Assembly (NCBI RefSeq): GCF_015680405.1
Contig: NZ_JADLJS010000006.1
Span: 124,001 to 188,000 of the forward strand
Length of the DNA: 64,000 nt
Direction of reading: 5' to 3'
Source of the DNA: Pseudomonas pudica
GTDB taxonomy: Bacteria > Pseudomonadota > Gammaproteobacteria > Pseudomonadales > Pseudomonadaceae
Numbering within the stretch: position 1 is the stretch's first letter; each line of letters begins with the position of its first letter. The notes beneath the pieces are model-generated. The model ran no database searches. It was not told where the DNA came from and worked only from the letters and a program-made list of their open reading frames with translations. Below, one piece after another: positions 17,363 through 28,456 of this stretch. The translations under genes were made by a program, and so were the position numbers.

Positions 17363-17704
17363 ATGAAGCTCGTCGCCAACCGAGTTAACGGGTTACACCT
17401 GCGGGATCTGCTGCCTGTGATAGGCGTTGAGGTGGATTATGTATTGGCTGCTGTGGCATATGGCAGCAGTGCGTCTGACATCACGCAGGACCTTGTCGGG
17501 GTCAAAAAGCTTCGCCTAGATCTGTGGATGCGCTACGACCATACCGTGCCCGTCTCGATAGAGCTGCTCAAACGGTTGCTCAAGCATCAAAAGGACAACG
17601 TCTTCATGCGTTTCGTCCCGGATCGCTTTCACCTATCAAGCAATATGGTGCGTGCTACCATATCGCCACTCTATCCCCCAGAAGTCTTTTCTGCCTCCAG
17701 GTAA
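17363..17704 (+). pseudogene. Truncated PLD-like protein, probable remnant
   Basis: 113 residues from ATG 17363 to TAG 17704. The sequence follows the N-terminus of a group of PLD-family proteins that I recall: an opening like MKLVANRVNGLHLRDLLPVI, then VLAAVAYGS, LDLWMRYDHTVPVSIELLKR and FVPDRFH. In those proteins FH is followed by the HxK catalytic lysine and an IGSANLT block. Here the similarity stops at codon 92, and none of the three frames restores it before the helicase gene. The gene therefore seems cut by a deletion that joined it to the upstream flank of the helicase. It could also be a small functional protein. Confidence 0.45.
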
Positions 17705-17709
17705 TCGCC

Positions 17710-20649
17710 ATGGACGACGTAGTCATAACGCATTTGGATGTGTACCAAAGCTGGCAAAGCCATCTCTTCAATTTCAGTCTCGACGATCCAAAGACGAAGG
17801 CACCTGGGCTGCGCAAGCCTCAACTGGCTGCGCTTTATGCCACCCTGGGGCACCTGGTGGTTGATCCCTCTTTGACCGCCACAGTGGTCATGCCGACCGG
17901 TACAGGGAAGACTGACACCATGCTCGCGCTGATCATCGCTGCGAGGATGGCAAGAACCTTGATCCTGGTTCCCTCAGACGCCCTCAGAACGCAGTTGGTG
18001 GGCAAGTGCACGGAGATGAAGACGCTCCGCACCGTGGGGGCGGTATCGGACACGGCGCGCAATCCTATTGTGGCGTCCATCGATTCGAAGTTGTCAGAGG
18101 AGCAGGTTGCTGATTTGGCTAGCGCCAACATTATTGTGGCTACTCCTCAGGCCCTGCTGCTATTCGAAGACGCCGCCTTGGGCGCGCTGGTCAATATGTG
18201 CAGCCACCTGATGATCGACGAGGCTCATCACGTCGCCGCTGCCAGCTGGAATCGAATCAAAACCGCCTTCATCGGCAAACCGTGTATTCAGTTCACCGCG
18301 ACGCCATTCCGGGAAGATGGTCTGGCTCTGGCCGGTAAGATCATTTACAACTACCCGCTCCGGGATGCGCAGCTTGACGGCTATTTCAAAGGTATCGAGT
18401 TCCATCCGGTACGAGAATACAACCTCAAGCTGTCCGACCAGGCCATCGCAGATAAGGCTGTTGAGCTGCTCAGGGCTGACCTCAAGGCTGGGTATAACCA
18501 TCTGATGATGGTGCGGGCCAAGTCGCACAAGCGGGCGTCAGACCTGTTTGAGATTTACAAGCAGCACCCCGACCTAACGCCGGTACTGATTCACAGCAAT
18601 GTGCCGAATCAGGCCAGAGTGATGGCTGAGATCATCAAGAAGAAGCACCGAATCATCGTCTGCGTCGACATGCTTGGCGAGGGCTTCGACCTACCCGAGC
18701 TCAAAATTGCTGCCATTCATGATCAACACCAAAGCCCTGCCGTTACGCTCCAATTCATCGGCCGGCTGACACGGGTGAATGCGGCCCTTGGTGATGCCAA
18801 GTTCGTGGCGAACATCGCTAACCAGAAGACCGACCACCAGATGGCTGACCTCTATAAGGAGAGTGCTGACTGGGGGGCAGTCATTCGCAACGTGAGTGAG
18901 AAAAAGGTCAGCCGGGAAATTGAGAAGGCGGACTTCACCGAGCAGTTCGCTGACGGTGACGATGCCCAGGTGATTTTCGGGCTGAACCCAAACCCCAAAA
19001 TCAGCGCCGTGGCGTATGACGTCTCTCCCAAAGACTGGACACCGCAGCGGGCGCAGAGTCTGGATGGGCGTAGAGAGATACTGCAGTACTTCTCGATCAA
19101 TGAGCAAGCCGATACCGTTATTGCGGTAACTCGGCGAGAGACGCTGGTTGGGTGGGCTCAGACCGAAGAAATTGTCGATACCAACTGGAATTTGTACATC
19201 GCGTTCTATGACAAGACGCAGAAAACCCTGTTTATTCACACATCGGGTGACGACACCCAGGCAACTCGTTTTCTGAATCTGGTGGCCAAAGACTCTCGTC
19301 GCATTAATGGTGAGCCGGCGTTCCGTACGCTCCACGACATCAAGCTGATGAAGTTGCAGAACGTTGGCCTGTCCCGCGCCCGGAAAGACCTGCGGTTTAC
19401 GATGCATGTGGGGCGCGACATCAACCAGGTGATCAGCGATATCGAGAAAGGCAATGCTACAAAGTCGAACATCTTCGCCACCGGTTTTGAGGATGGAGAA
19501 CGAACCACCGTGGGCTGTTCGCACAAGGGCAAGATCTGGGAGATGAACTCCTCTCCGATCAACTACTGGGTCGAGTGGTGCAAGCGCATGGCGGTCAAAC
19601 TCAACGACAACACCATCGACCCTGGTGACGTCCTCAAAAATGTCATGCGTGCTGACCAGATCAAGGAGAAATGGCCAGAAGGCTTGTTCTACGCCGACTG
19701 GCCTGTGTCGATCGCGATCGAAAATGAGCAAAGGATCTCGCTGTATTTTCAGGGAGAGACCTTCAACCTGCTCGATGTCGAGCTTGGTAAGCCTGATTAT
19801 AGTGATGCGCGCACGCTGGAAATCCCTGTATTGGTCGCGGACAAAGATGGCAACGAGCGACGCCTCACTACCATCGCTATCAAGTTGTTGGAGGATGGAT
19901 ACAAAACCTCCTGCCCGGGCGTGAAGATCCTTTATCCCCACGAAATGCCACTGGATTCCTACCTGGATGGAGAGCCGCTGGTACTGCTCAAGGTCGATGG
20001 CTCCATGGTGCAGGGCAACTACCGTCAGTACTCTCTCAACAGCATGGATGTAAAACTGCCAGCCGGTTTACTCGAGCCCTGGGATTGGGGAGCGACGAAA
20101 ATCCATCAGGAGTCCATGCGTGCGGAGCGACGTAAGGATTCAGTACAAGGGTTCACCTTTGACAAGATCACTGACGATTACTCAATCGTGTTCAACGATG
20201 ACGGAAAAGGCGAAATTGCTGACCTGGTGGCAATTCGGGAGAACCAAGACGCTATCTACGTCGACCTCTACCACTGCAAATTTTGTCCTATGACGGATGG
20301 CGTGGCTGCGCCTGGGGCACGCGTCGCTGACGTCTATGAAGTATGCGGTCAGGCGTCCAGGTCGGTGAAATGGCTGTACACCGGCGATAAGTTCTTCAAC
20401 CGACTAATGGATCGATACCAACAAGGTCTGCTGAAGGACTTCGACAGGATGCTGAAGGGCACGCCTCAGCAGCTGGAGATACTGCGAAACAAATGCCACG
20501 ACCATGAGCTGATCTTCAAGTTTGTGATCGTGCAACCTGCGATCTCAGCGAAGAAAGTGTCGAAAGAGCAACTGGCCGTCCTGGGAACGAGTTACTCATA
20601 TATTAAGAGCATCTCGGGCTCGGACATCAGGGTTATTGTCAGCCCTTGA
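17710..20649 (+). CDS. SF2 DEAH helicase with probable C-terminal nuclease domain
   Basis: 979 residues from ATG 17710; the frame is open further upstream, but that part overlaps the PLD remnant. The SF2 core has Walker A MPTGTGKTDTML (about residue 60), DEAH box MIDEAHHVAA (about 165), FTATPF, and motifs V and VI VDMLGEGFDLPEL and QFIGRLTRV (about 350). The rest is long and unassigned. Near residue 840 the string FNDDGKGEIADLVAIRE, then IYVDLYHCKF, resembles a PD-(D/E)XK core (Asp, then D-x-x-x-x-K). The layout suggests a restriction-like translocase-nuclease. A hairpin after the stop ends the unit. It is the last defence gene before the recombinases. Confidence 0.75.
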   Translation: MDDVVITHLDVYQSWQSHLFNFSLDDPKTKAPGLRKPQLAALYATLGHLVVDPSLTATVVMPTGTGKTDTMLALIIAARMARTLILVPSDALRTQLVGKCTEMKTLRTVGAVSDTARNPIVASIDSKLSEEQVADLASANIIVATPQALLLFEDAALGALVNMCSHLMIDEAHHVAAASWNRIKTAFIGKPCIQFTATPFREDGLALAGKIIYNYPLRDAQLDGYFKGIEFHPVREYNLKLSDQAIADKAVELLRADLKAGYNHLMMVRAKSHKRASDLFEIYKQHPDLTPVLIHSNVPNQARVMAEIIKKKHRIIVCVDMLGEGFDLPELKIAAIHDQHQSPAVTLQFIGRLTRVNAALGDAKFVANIANQKTDHQMADLYKESADWGAVIRNVSEKKVSREIEKADFTEQFADGDDAQVIFGLNPNPKISAVAYDVSPKDWTPQRAQSLDGRREILQYFSINEQADTVIAVTRRETLVGWAQTEEIVDTNWNLYIAFYDKTQKTLFIHTSGDDTQATRFLNLVAKDSRRINGEPAFRTLHDIKLMKLQNVGLSRARKDLRFTMHVGRDINQVISDIEKGNATKSNIFATGFEDGERTTVGCSHKGKIWEMNSSPINYWVEWCKRMAVKLNDNTIDPGDVLKNVMRADQIKEKWPEGLFYADWPVSIAIENEQRISLYFQGETFNLLDVELGKPDYSDARTLEIPVLVADKDGNERRLTTIAIKLLEDGYKTSCPGVKILYPHEMPLDSYLDGEPLVLLKVDGSMVQGNYRQYSLNSMDVKLPAGLLEPWDWGATKIHQESMRAERRKDSVQGFTFDKITDDYSIVFNDDGKGEIADLVAIRENQDAIYVDLYHCKFCPMTDGVAAPGARVADVYEVCGQASRSVKWLYTGDKFFNRLMDRYQQGLLKDFDRMLKGTPQQLEILRNKCHDHELIFKFVIVQPAISAKKVSKEQLAVLGTSYSYIKSISGSDIRVIVSP

Positions 20650-20659
20650 TTGACTTACA

Positions 20660-20690
20660 CCAGCGGAATTGCAGCTAATTCCGCTGGTTT
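20660..20690 (+). terminator. Hairpin after the helicase gene
   Basis: A perfect 11-base stem (CCAGCGGAATT, 20660-20670, with AATTCCGCTGG, 20677-20687) and a 6-base loop start 11 bases after the helicase stop. Only three T residues follow, so termination may be weak. The 174 bases from here to 20864 show nothing else I recognise. Confidence 0.55.
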
Positions 20691-20864
20691 CATGCTGTGA
20701 TCCACGCCTCCGATACCGACTTCGATTTTACCATCACAAGCATATGGCAGCCTGATGCGTCTTAAATTTCCAAGGTGCTCGACCACTGCTTCTGGCTCAA
20801 AGGCGCCTGGTGCGATCATCCGCTATGGCTCGATTGCAGTTGGTCATCACGGGGCTGTCTTTGC

Positions 20865-21140
20865 TCAAAGATCGAACACCCACGATGTCCCTAAGCGTCG
20901 AACGATCAATCTGACGATGAGCAGGTAATAGTATCGGGTACCGTCACTACGCTGTTTCAATCGATTCTTCAAAAACCAATTCAAATGCTTTCGCTTCCAG
21001 CCCCATGGCGTCTCCCGCTGCCACCGTTCAGCTATTGCCGTCTGTATAATCCTAGCCTGCCGGAAATGCCGCTGCCGCGTCGCATGCGACCCTGTTAGCA
21101 TGCCGGCCAAGAACAGCTCCATATCGAATGGCGTACTCAT
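20865..21140 (-). CDS. Small basic protein coupled to a tyrosine recombinase, unknown function
   Basis: 91 residues, rich in Arg, Trp and Tyr (for example ERWQRETPWGWKRKHLNWFL and YYYLLIVRLIVRRLG). Its ATG overlaps the stop of the upstream recombinase gene (TCAT on the plus strand, 21137-21140), so the two are translationally coupled on the minus strand. Similar small reading frames often travel with recombinases and may be DNA-binding or directionality factors. I do not recognise the family. Confidence 0.6.
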   Translation of the reverse strand: MSTPFDMELFLAGMLTGSHATRQRHFRQARIIQTAIAERWQRETPWGWKRKHLNWFLKNRLKQRSDGTRYYYLLIVRLIVRRLGTSWVFDL

Positions 21141-22117
21141 GACTGACCTCCAATGTACGCGGCAACTACGTCAATCCGACCATGCCCCAGTTCATAGCTG
21201 ATTTGCCTCCGGGCCACACGATCAAGGTGCCTATTTACCTGGCAGCATTGACCGCCTTTGATAGGCGCGCGGTGTTGGGTGATTTGCTCGTAGCGCTCAC
21301 ATGCGTATGCTGCTCGTAGCTCGTGGAAGCCTTTGAGGTTGTGTGCATGCAGGATGTCCCGCGCAGGGCGGATGATTTCTTGCAGAAGATTTAGGTAGCT
21401 TTCGTGTGGTGCAATCAGTTTGCGGCTACCCGCAGGAGACGCCTGCTGCGAAAACCTAAGCGCCTCGCGAACATGATCGCCCACCGCTATCCAGCGGGGC
21501 GCCGAGGCCCCGGCGCGGCCGCCTTTGGTGCCATCCTGAACGTTAATCCTGCCTAGGTTATTAGCCTCACGGCTTAGCCGTGGCAGGTCAGCTAGGATGG
21601 CCTCACGCAAGCGCATGCCGGTGGCCCGCGCCAATAGCACGATCGCTGCTGCCCGTCTCTGATCACGGCTGCAAAGCTCATCGACGATGTGCTTAACCTG
21701 TTCGCGGTCTTGGCCCTGTGGCATCGACTGGCGAACTCCGGAGCGCTGCATTCCCAACGCCTTGCTTGGGCTTGGCAATTTCACGCACTGATCACCGCGA
21801 AGCGCTGCCATGGTCCTGTTAACACTGGATAGGCGGTTTTGTGCGGTGCTGACGGCGAGGTCACCGTGCCCAACCACGTTGCGCAGGTACGCCGCATAGT
21901 CGGCCAACACCTTCCGATCAATCTGCCGCGCATCATTGATACCGGGCCCTTGTTCGGAGCGGCACCATTTCACGAATGCCCGCCAACGATCACTGTGCGC
22001 CTTGACCGTGCCGTAATGGCCACCGCCGAACATGTCTTTCAGCGCCTGCGGTCCCGCGTAGCTCAGCTGCCTACCGTAGCCGAAATTACGGCCATCGCGT
22101 CTACCCACCACTGCCAT
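21137..22117 (-). CDS. Tyrosine recombinase (Integrase_1-like), second recombinase of the island
   Basis: 326 residues. An N-terminal SAM-like core-binding region (about 20-120) is followed by a catalytic domain with the expected residues: Arg in LARATGMRLREAI, the HxxR box FHELRAAYACERY, and SYELGHGRIDVVAAYIG holding the second His and the nucleophile Tyr. The start is placed at 22117 because GAGGTGA lies seven bases upstream; an in-frame ATG at 22162 adds 15 residues without a ribosome site. This class occurs in Pseudomonas integrative elements, and it differs from the P4-type integrase at 23068. The island may be composite, or this enzyme may belong to a nested element. Confidence 0.85.
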   Translation of the reverse strand: MAVVGRRDGRNFGYGRQLSYAGPQALKDMFGGGHYGTVKAHSDRWRAFVKWCRSEQGPGINDARQIDRKVLADYAAYLRNVVGHGDLAVSTAQNRLSSVNRTMAALRGDQCVKLPSPSKALGMQRSGVRQSMPQGQDREQVKHIVDELCSRDQRRAAAIVLLARATGMRLREAILADLPRLSREANNLGRINVQDGTKGGRAGASAPRWIAVGDHVREALRFSQQASPAGSRKLIAPHESYLNLLQEIIRPARDILHAHNLKGFHELRAAYACERYEQITQHRAPIKGGQCCQVNRHLDRVARRQISYELGHGRIDVVAAYIGGQS

Positions 22118-22539
22118 ATCAGTCACCTCATCGCCCGTTCTCCGATCCTCGCCCCACGTCATCCCGCCAAGAATGCTGAGTGTTATCAGGGATCAAGGCC
22201 CCTGCGACCTGTGGGGAATGTCCTCTACGCGGGACTGGCGGCTCCTTACGTCCGGGAGCAAGGGCATCTCATGATCTGGCCTCCTTAACACCGTTGCCGG
22301 TGGGCGGGTGGAGGCAGGGCTGGCTGACTAAACCAGCGCCTGAAGATCCTGAGCCGGGTGAACGCAGCAATGCGATGACCGGTGCATGCCTGACTGTCAG
22401 TCAGGTGCAGTCCATTCCCTGGTCTGCGGCACCATCATCTGCATGGCTGTTGCTGGTGACATCGGCGTTTGTCACGCCGATTGTCACGAGGGGGATTGCC
22501 GCAAAGCCTTGTGCTATTTGGGCTGCAGCAGTGGTAGAA

Positions 22540-22574
22540 GTGCCCGTCTCTTTCCAGGAGAAAGAAACGGGCAC
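22540..22574. repeat. Near-perfect inverted repeat, 15-base stem
   Basis: GTGCCCGTCTCTTTC (22540-22554) pairs with GAAAGAAACGGGCAC (22560-22574) with one mismatch and a 5-base loop. It lies in the noncoding stretch between the recombinase genes. Confidence 0.7.
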
Positions 22575-22937
22575 AGGTTGGGGCAAGATTCGGCCAAGCG
22601 GATAGGTTGCTGCAGGGCAGCGCAATAGGAAGTGTCGTCTGGCGCACGAGGGCCATGAAATGTAGTTGGCATCCATCACCGGGGAGGTGACCGGGCGAGC
22701 TGCCGGATGCGAATCGCCCTTGGGGAGAACCACCGCGGGAGCGGCGTGACCTTTAAGGTTCGGGTCACCTGGGGTGCTGTCATCGACAGCGCTTGCACGG
22801 CTAGTTCTACGCCTGTGGATAAACCCGGTCAAGGGCCGAGATTCAGCGCTCCTGGGGACGTGAAAAGCGGTTACCCATCGGTGGAATTCCGTGGTACGTC
22901 CCGGACAACGTTGTGGCTTTTAGCTCTTCAAAGTGAG

Positions 22938-22980
22938 GTCCATCCAAACAGGGCGGCTTTGCAGCCCTGTTTGGATGGAC
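22938..22980. repeat. Perfect inverted repeat, 17-base stem
   Basis: GTCCATCCAAACAGGGC (22938-22954) and its exact reverse complement (22964-22980) flank a 9-base loop, 88 bases beyond the P4-type integrase stop. No T tract follows on the plus strand, so it may be a weak integrase terminator or a recombination-related structure. Confidence 0.75.
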
Positions 22981-23067
22981 CCGCGCTGACAAGCGTTAAT
23001 CGAGGCTGCTTTCTCTGAATCTTGAACGCACAGTTGCTTTCGCCGCCTTTGTTGCGCCTGTACAACG

Positions 23068-24324
23068 CTAGCGGATCGGCACCACGTTCTTGTCTCTCAC
23101 TTGGCCGTATGCAGAGGCGAGCAGGCTGCCGGTGGCAGCTTTCTGGATGTACTCACTCCACCAGGCCATCATCGGGCGACGGCGCTCGATGTAGTCGGCT
23201 CGGTTGTAGGCGCTCCGCACCTCATCCTTGTCGACGTGCGCCAGGGCCACCTTGATGAGCTCCGGGTCCCACCCATGCTCATTCAAGATGGTGCTGGCCA
23301 TTGAGCGCATGCCGTGGCTGACCAACCGATCCTGGAATCCCATGCGTTTCAACGCCATGTTGGCCGTTTGGCTATTAGCGTGGGCGCGTGGATTTCTGTC
23401 TGCCGGGAAGACGTATTCGCGATGGCCGCTGTGGGTCTTCAATGACTCCAACAGTGCGACAGCGTGGTCACTCAGCGGGATGCTGTGTGGGCGGCGCTTC
23501 TTCATCCGCTCTGCTGGGATGGTCCAGACACGCCTTTCAAAGTCGATGTCTGCCCAGCGAGTAGTTGCCGCCTCGGCGGGGCGAGTCATGGTGTGCAACT
23601 GCCACTCGATGAGGCAACGGGTTGTGCGTTTGATGCTGGCGTTCGCGATCTCCAGCATGAGCTCGGGGAGCTCTTCGGGCGGCAGCGCAGCCATGTTCTC
23701 TTTCTTGGGCTTCTTGAAGACTGCCCTGATGCCGGTGAGTGGGTTGGCGAAGATCAGGCCGGAGTTGACGCCGTAGGTCATGATCTCGTTTAGCCGTTGG
23801 CTGAGACGCTTGACCGTCTCCAGGCTGCCTTTCGCTTCGATTGGACGAAGCAATCCGATCACCATCGGCGCGGTGATTTTGGTGAGTGGTGTCGTCTTCA
23901 AATCGGGGAGCACGTGCAACGTGAGCGACCGCCAGATGTCCTCGGCGTAGGCAGGGGTCACCGAGTCTTTCTTGAGCTCGAACCAAGCGGTGGCCACGTT
24001 CTCGAAGGTGTGTTCCGTTTCTGCGCGCTTGGCTTCATTCAACGAATTGCGCTGCACCTTCGGATCGATGCCCTGAGCGAGCAGCTCGCGCGCATCGACT
24101 GCCATCTTTCGTGCATTCGCCAGTGACAGTTCGGGGTAGGTCCCGAAGCCGATGTTGATGCGCTTTTTGGTCACCGGTTCGCGGTAGTTGAAATTCCACA
24201 GCAACGAGCCGTTGCTGCGTACGCGGAGCTGCAAACCGTCACCGTCGGTAAGGACGTAATCCTTGGACGCGGGTTTGACTCCCTTGAGCTGTCGATCGGA
24301 GAGACGGAGGTTTTGAGCAGGCAT
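23068..24324 (-). CDS. P4-type tyrosine integrase of the ssrA-inserted island
   Basis: 418 residues, the usual length for P4-type integrases. An N-terminal DUF4102-type arm-binding domain (LRLSDRQLKGVKPASKDYVL) is followed by a core-binding region and a catalytic domain with Arg in TMTRPAEAATTRWADID, HGMRSM (HxxR), ALAHV (His) and AYNRADY (Tyr). ATG 24324 is chosen because GAGGAGA lies five bases upstream; the frame extends upstream without a ribosome site. The gene starts 188 bases from the tmRNA 3' end and points into the island, the standard layout for an integrase that uses ssrA as attachment site. Three TGGAATACC sites lie just upstream. Confidence 0.93.
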   Translation of the reverse strand: MPAQNLRLSDRQLKGVKPASKDYVLTDGDGLQLRVRSNGSLLWNFNYREPVTKKRINIGFGTYPELSLANARKMAVDARELLAQGIDPKVQRNSLNEAKRAETEHTFENVATAWFELKKDSVTPAYAEDIWRSLTLHVLPDLKTTPLTKITAPMVIGLLRPIEAKGSLETVKRLSQRLNEIMTYGVNSGLIFANPLTGIRAVFKKPKKENMAALPPEELPELMLEIANASIKRTTRCLIEWQLHTMTRPAEAATTRWADIDFERRVWTIPAERMKKRRPHSIPLSDHAVALLESLKTHSGHREYVFPADRNPRAHANSQTANMALKRMGFQDRLVSHGMRSMASTILNEHGWDPELIKVALAHVDKDEVRSAYNRADYIERRRPMMAWWSEYIQKAATGSLLASAYGQVRDKNVVPIR

Positions 24325-24348
24325 GAGATTCTCCTCAGGCACTGATTC

Positions 24349-24398
24349 GGTATTCCAAAGATTAGCATCGGGTGAGGTGGAATACCGCCTGGAATACC
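24349..24398. promoter_or_regulatory. Three copies of TGGAATACC upstream of the integrase
   Basis: The 9-base word occurs at 24349-24357 (minus strand), 24378-24386 and 24390-24398 (both plus strand, 12 bases apart). All three lie between the integrase start and the tmRNA 3' end. They are candidates for integrase or excisionase arm sites, or for an autoregulatory operator. Confidence 0.5.
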
Positions 24399-24474
24399 CG
24401 AACGGTTGGAACTCAAAAACTCTCAAAAGACCGCGAAAGCGCTGGAGGTTGCGTATTTACTGGATCGCAGGCAC

Positions 24475-24500
24475 AAAAAAAGACGTCCGTGGACGTCTTT
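24475..24500 (-). terminator. Intrinsic terminator of ssrA
   Basis: Inverted repeat AAAGACGTCC (24479-24488) and GGACGTCTTT (24491-24500). Read on the minus strand it ends in a T tract formed by the A run at 24475-24481. It begins 12 bases beyond the tmRNA CCA. Confidence 0.8.
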
Positions 24501-24511
24501 GTTTGATCATT

Positions 24512-24903
24512 TGGTGGAGCCGGGGGGATTTGAACCCCCGTCCGCCAGTACTCCGCTGTCGGTACTACATGCTTAGCCTTGTCTACTGAGTTAATCCGCA
24601 GCCGCCCGACGGGCAGGGTGCTTTGGACGAGTTGGGTAAGTTTTAGTCGCTTTGCCCCCAACGTGCTACACGACGATCCTGTTCTGTATGACAATCATTT
24701 CGGGTTTACAGGCATCCCCTGATGATTGCTGGAGCCGAAGCTACCAGGAGAGCGGGCTCAGCTGCTTACGCAGCGAGAGCGTAGCCCTCGTAGTTTTCGT
24801 CATTGGCAACTATAGAAAGTTGCAACAGTGGATTTACGAGTTCTGTTACCAACTCGGCATGCACCTAGAGTTTCGCTACCGGCGTCGAATCCTGATCGGC
24901 CCC
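24512..24903 (-). ncRNA. ssrA: tmRNA (trans-translation RNA)
   Basis: The 392-base RNA rescues stalled ribosomes together with SmpB. On the minus strand it begins GGGGCCGATCAGGATTCGAC at 24903. The tRNA-like 3' end closes with the T-arm GGGGGTTCAAATCCCCC and GGCTCCACCA, with the encoded CCA at 24512-24514. The tag frame runs from 24807 to 24766 and reads ANDENYEGYALAA then TAA. The terminator follows directly. The 3' end is the likely insertion target of the island, because a P4-type integrase gene abuts it; a second att copy would lie beyond base 1. Confidence 0.95.
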
Positions 24904-25002
24904 ACACTAGCTCTAAGCTAACGCACCTTACGGTACGTGAGGCGGAGTATACGCCATTGCGCGGGCGACGTCGACAGCCGGTCCGGTCGCCCGCTTCTGG
25001 GC

Positions 25003-25299
25003 TCACGCGCCGCTACCGCCGCCGCTGGTGCCGCTGCCTTTCTCGGTTTTTTCCAGGCGCTCCAGGACTTTGCTGGTGATGGCAATGCATTCCTTGGTGT
25101 CGCCCGAGGCTTGGGCAGCCTTGGCTTTGTCGACGTGCTCGGTGATGGCCTTGTCCAGGCCTTCGGAGGTGGCGCCGGCGGTGGCCATGCTGTCGTCGAT
25201 CTTTTGCAGGTTGGCGGTGCACAGGTCTTCGGCGGCGAACACCGGCGAAGCCAGCAGGGTGGCGGCCGCGAACAGGGCTGAAAGCGCGGTACCTTTCAT
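25003..25299 (-). CDS. Small exported protein of unknown function
   Basis: 98 residues. A signal peptide (MKGTALSALFAAATLLASPV then FAA, cleavage near residue 23) precedes a short helical domain with two cysteines (EDLCTANLQKID and DTKECIAITSKVLERLEK) and a Gly/Ser-rich tail. The two Cys could form a periplasmic disulfide. ATG 25299 has AGGAGA upstream. It lies between ssrA and the lactate operon and on the same strand as both. I do not know a named family for it. Confidence 0.75.
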   Translation of the reverse strand: MKGTALSALFAAATLLASPVFAAEDLCTANLQKIDDSMATAGATSEGLDKAITEHVDKAKAAQASGDTKECIAITSKVLERLEKTEKGSGTSGGGSGA

Positions 25300-25407
25300 G
25301 GGAGTCTCCTTCTGGGCCTCTGGAAGGTGGGCCTGTAAGGGTGGACTGCGGGGGATTGGCGGGGGTTCAATCGGGATGGTGGCGGAGTGAAATGAGGATG
25401 GCGATGG

Positions 25408-25448
25408 CACCGGCTTTGCCGGTGTTCGCGGGTGAACCCGCTCCCACA
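25408..25448. repeat. REP element (putida type)
   Basis: Contains GTTCGCGGGTGAACCCGCTC, the core of the roughly 35-base palindromic repeat common between genes of Pseudomonas putida. Confidence 0.85.
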
Positions 25449-25482
25449 TGGAATTGGGTTAGCTCGGGGTATGCGCTGGACC

Positions 25483-25512
25483 GGTGGGAGCGGGCGTGCC
25501 CGCGAAGCAGGC
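25483..25512. repeat. REP element, inverted copy
   Basis: Contains GGGAGCGGGCGTGCCCGCGA, inverted relative to the copies on either side. It lies in a cluster of three REP copies downstream of the lactate operon. Confidence 0.8.
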
Positions 25513-25525
25513 GGCGCGGTGTATG

Positions 25526-25570
25526 GCACCGGCTGCGCCGGTGTTCGCGGGCATGCCCGCTCCCACAGGG
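25526..25570. repeat. REP element next to the lldE stop
   Basis: Contains TTCGCGGGCATGCCCGCTCC and ends at the base before the lldE stop codon, where it may stabilise the operon mRNA 3' end. Confidence 0.85.
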
Positions 25571-28381
<2,811 letters not shown>

Positions 28382-28456
28382 GCAGTCTCCTCGCGGGGCC
28401 GTGGCGTCTGTGCGCCACATGCCCCGGGTCAATCAGGCGGTCGTTCTTGCGGGCGG

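Larger units (their letters stand above)
22118..23067. other. 950-base hairpin-rich noncoding stretch between the two recombinase genes
   Basis: No reading frame here looks like a protein gene. Six perfect or near-perfect inverted repeats occur within 600 bases. They are 22389-22405 (7-base stem), 22461-22481 (7), 22540-22574 (15, one mismatch), 22746-22768 (6), 22776-22790 (6) and 22938-22980 (17, perfect). A single DnaA-box-like string (TGTGGATAA) sits at 22814-22822. The minus-strand promoter of the 22117 recombinase should lie near 22120-22250. Recombination sites, structured RNA or terminators are all possible. Confidence 0.5.

Noticed and set aside
12710..20649. Gabija system (OLD-like ATPase/Toprim plus helicase)
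   Set aside because: The helicase is an SF2 DEAH type, not the UvrD-type GajB, and two other genes lie between.
17363..20649. Mokosh system (PLD protein plus helicase)
   Set aside because: Mokosh helicases are SF1 RNA-helicase type; this one has SF2 motifs, and the PLD frame is truncated before its catalytic motif.
22814..22822. DnaA box suggesting a replication origin in the island
   Set aside because: A single 9-base match is expected about every 130 kb by chance, and no iterons, AT-rich unwinding region or rep gene is nearby.
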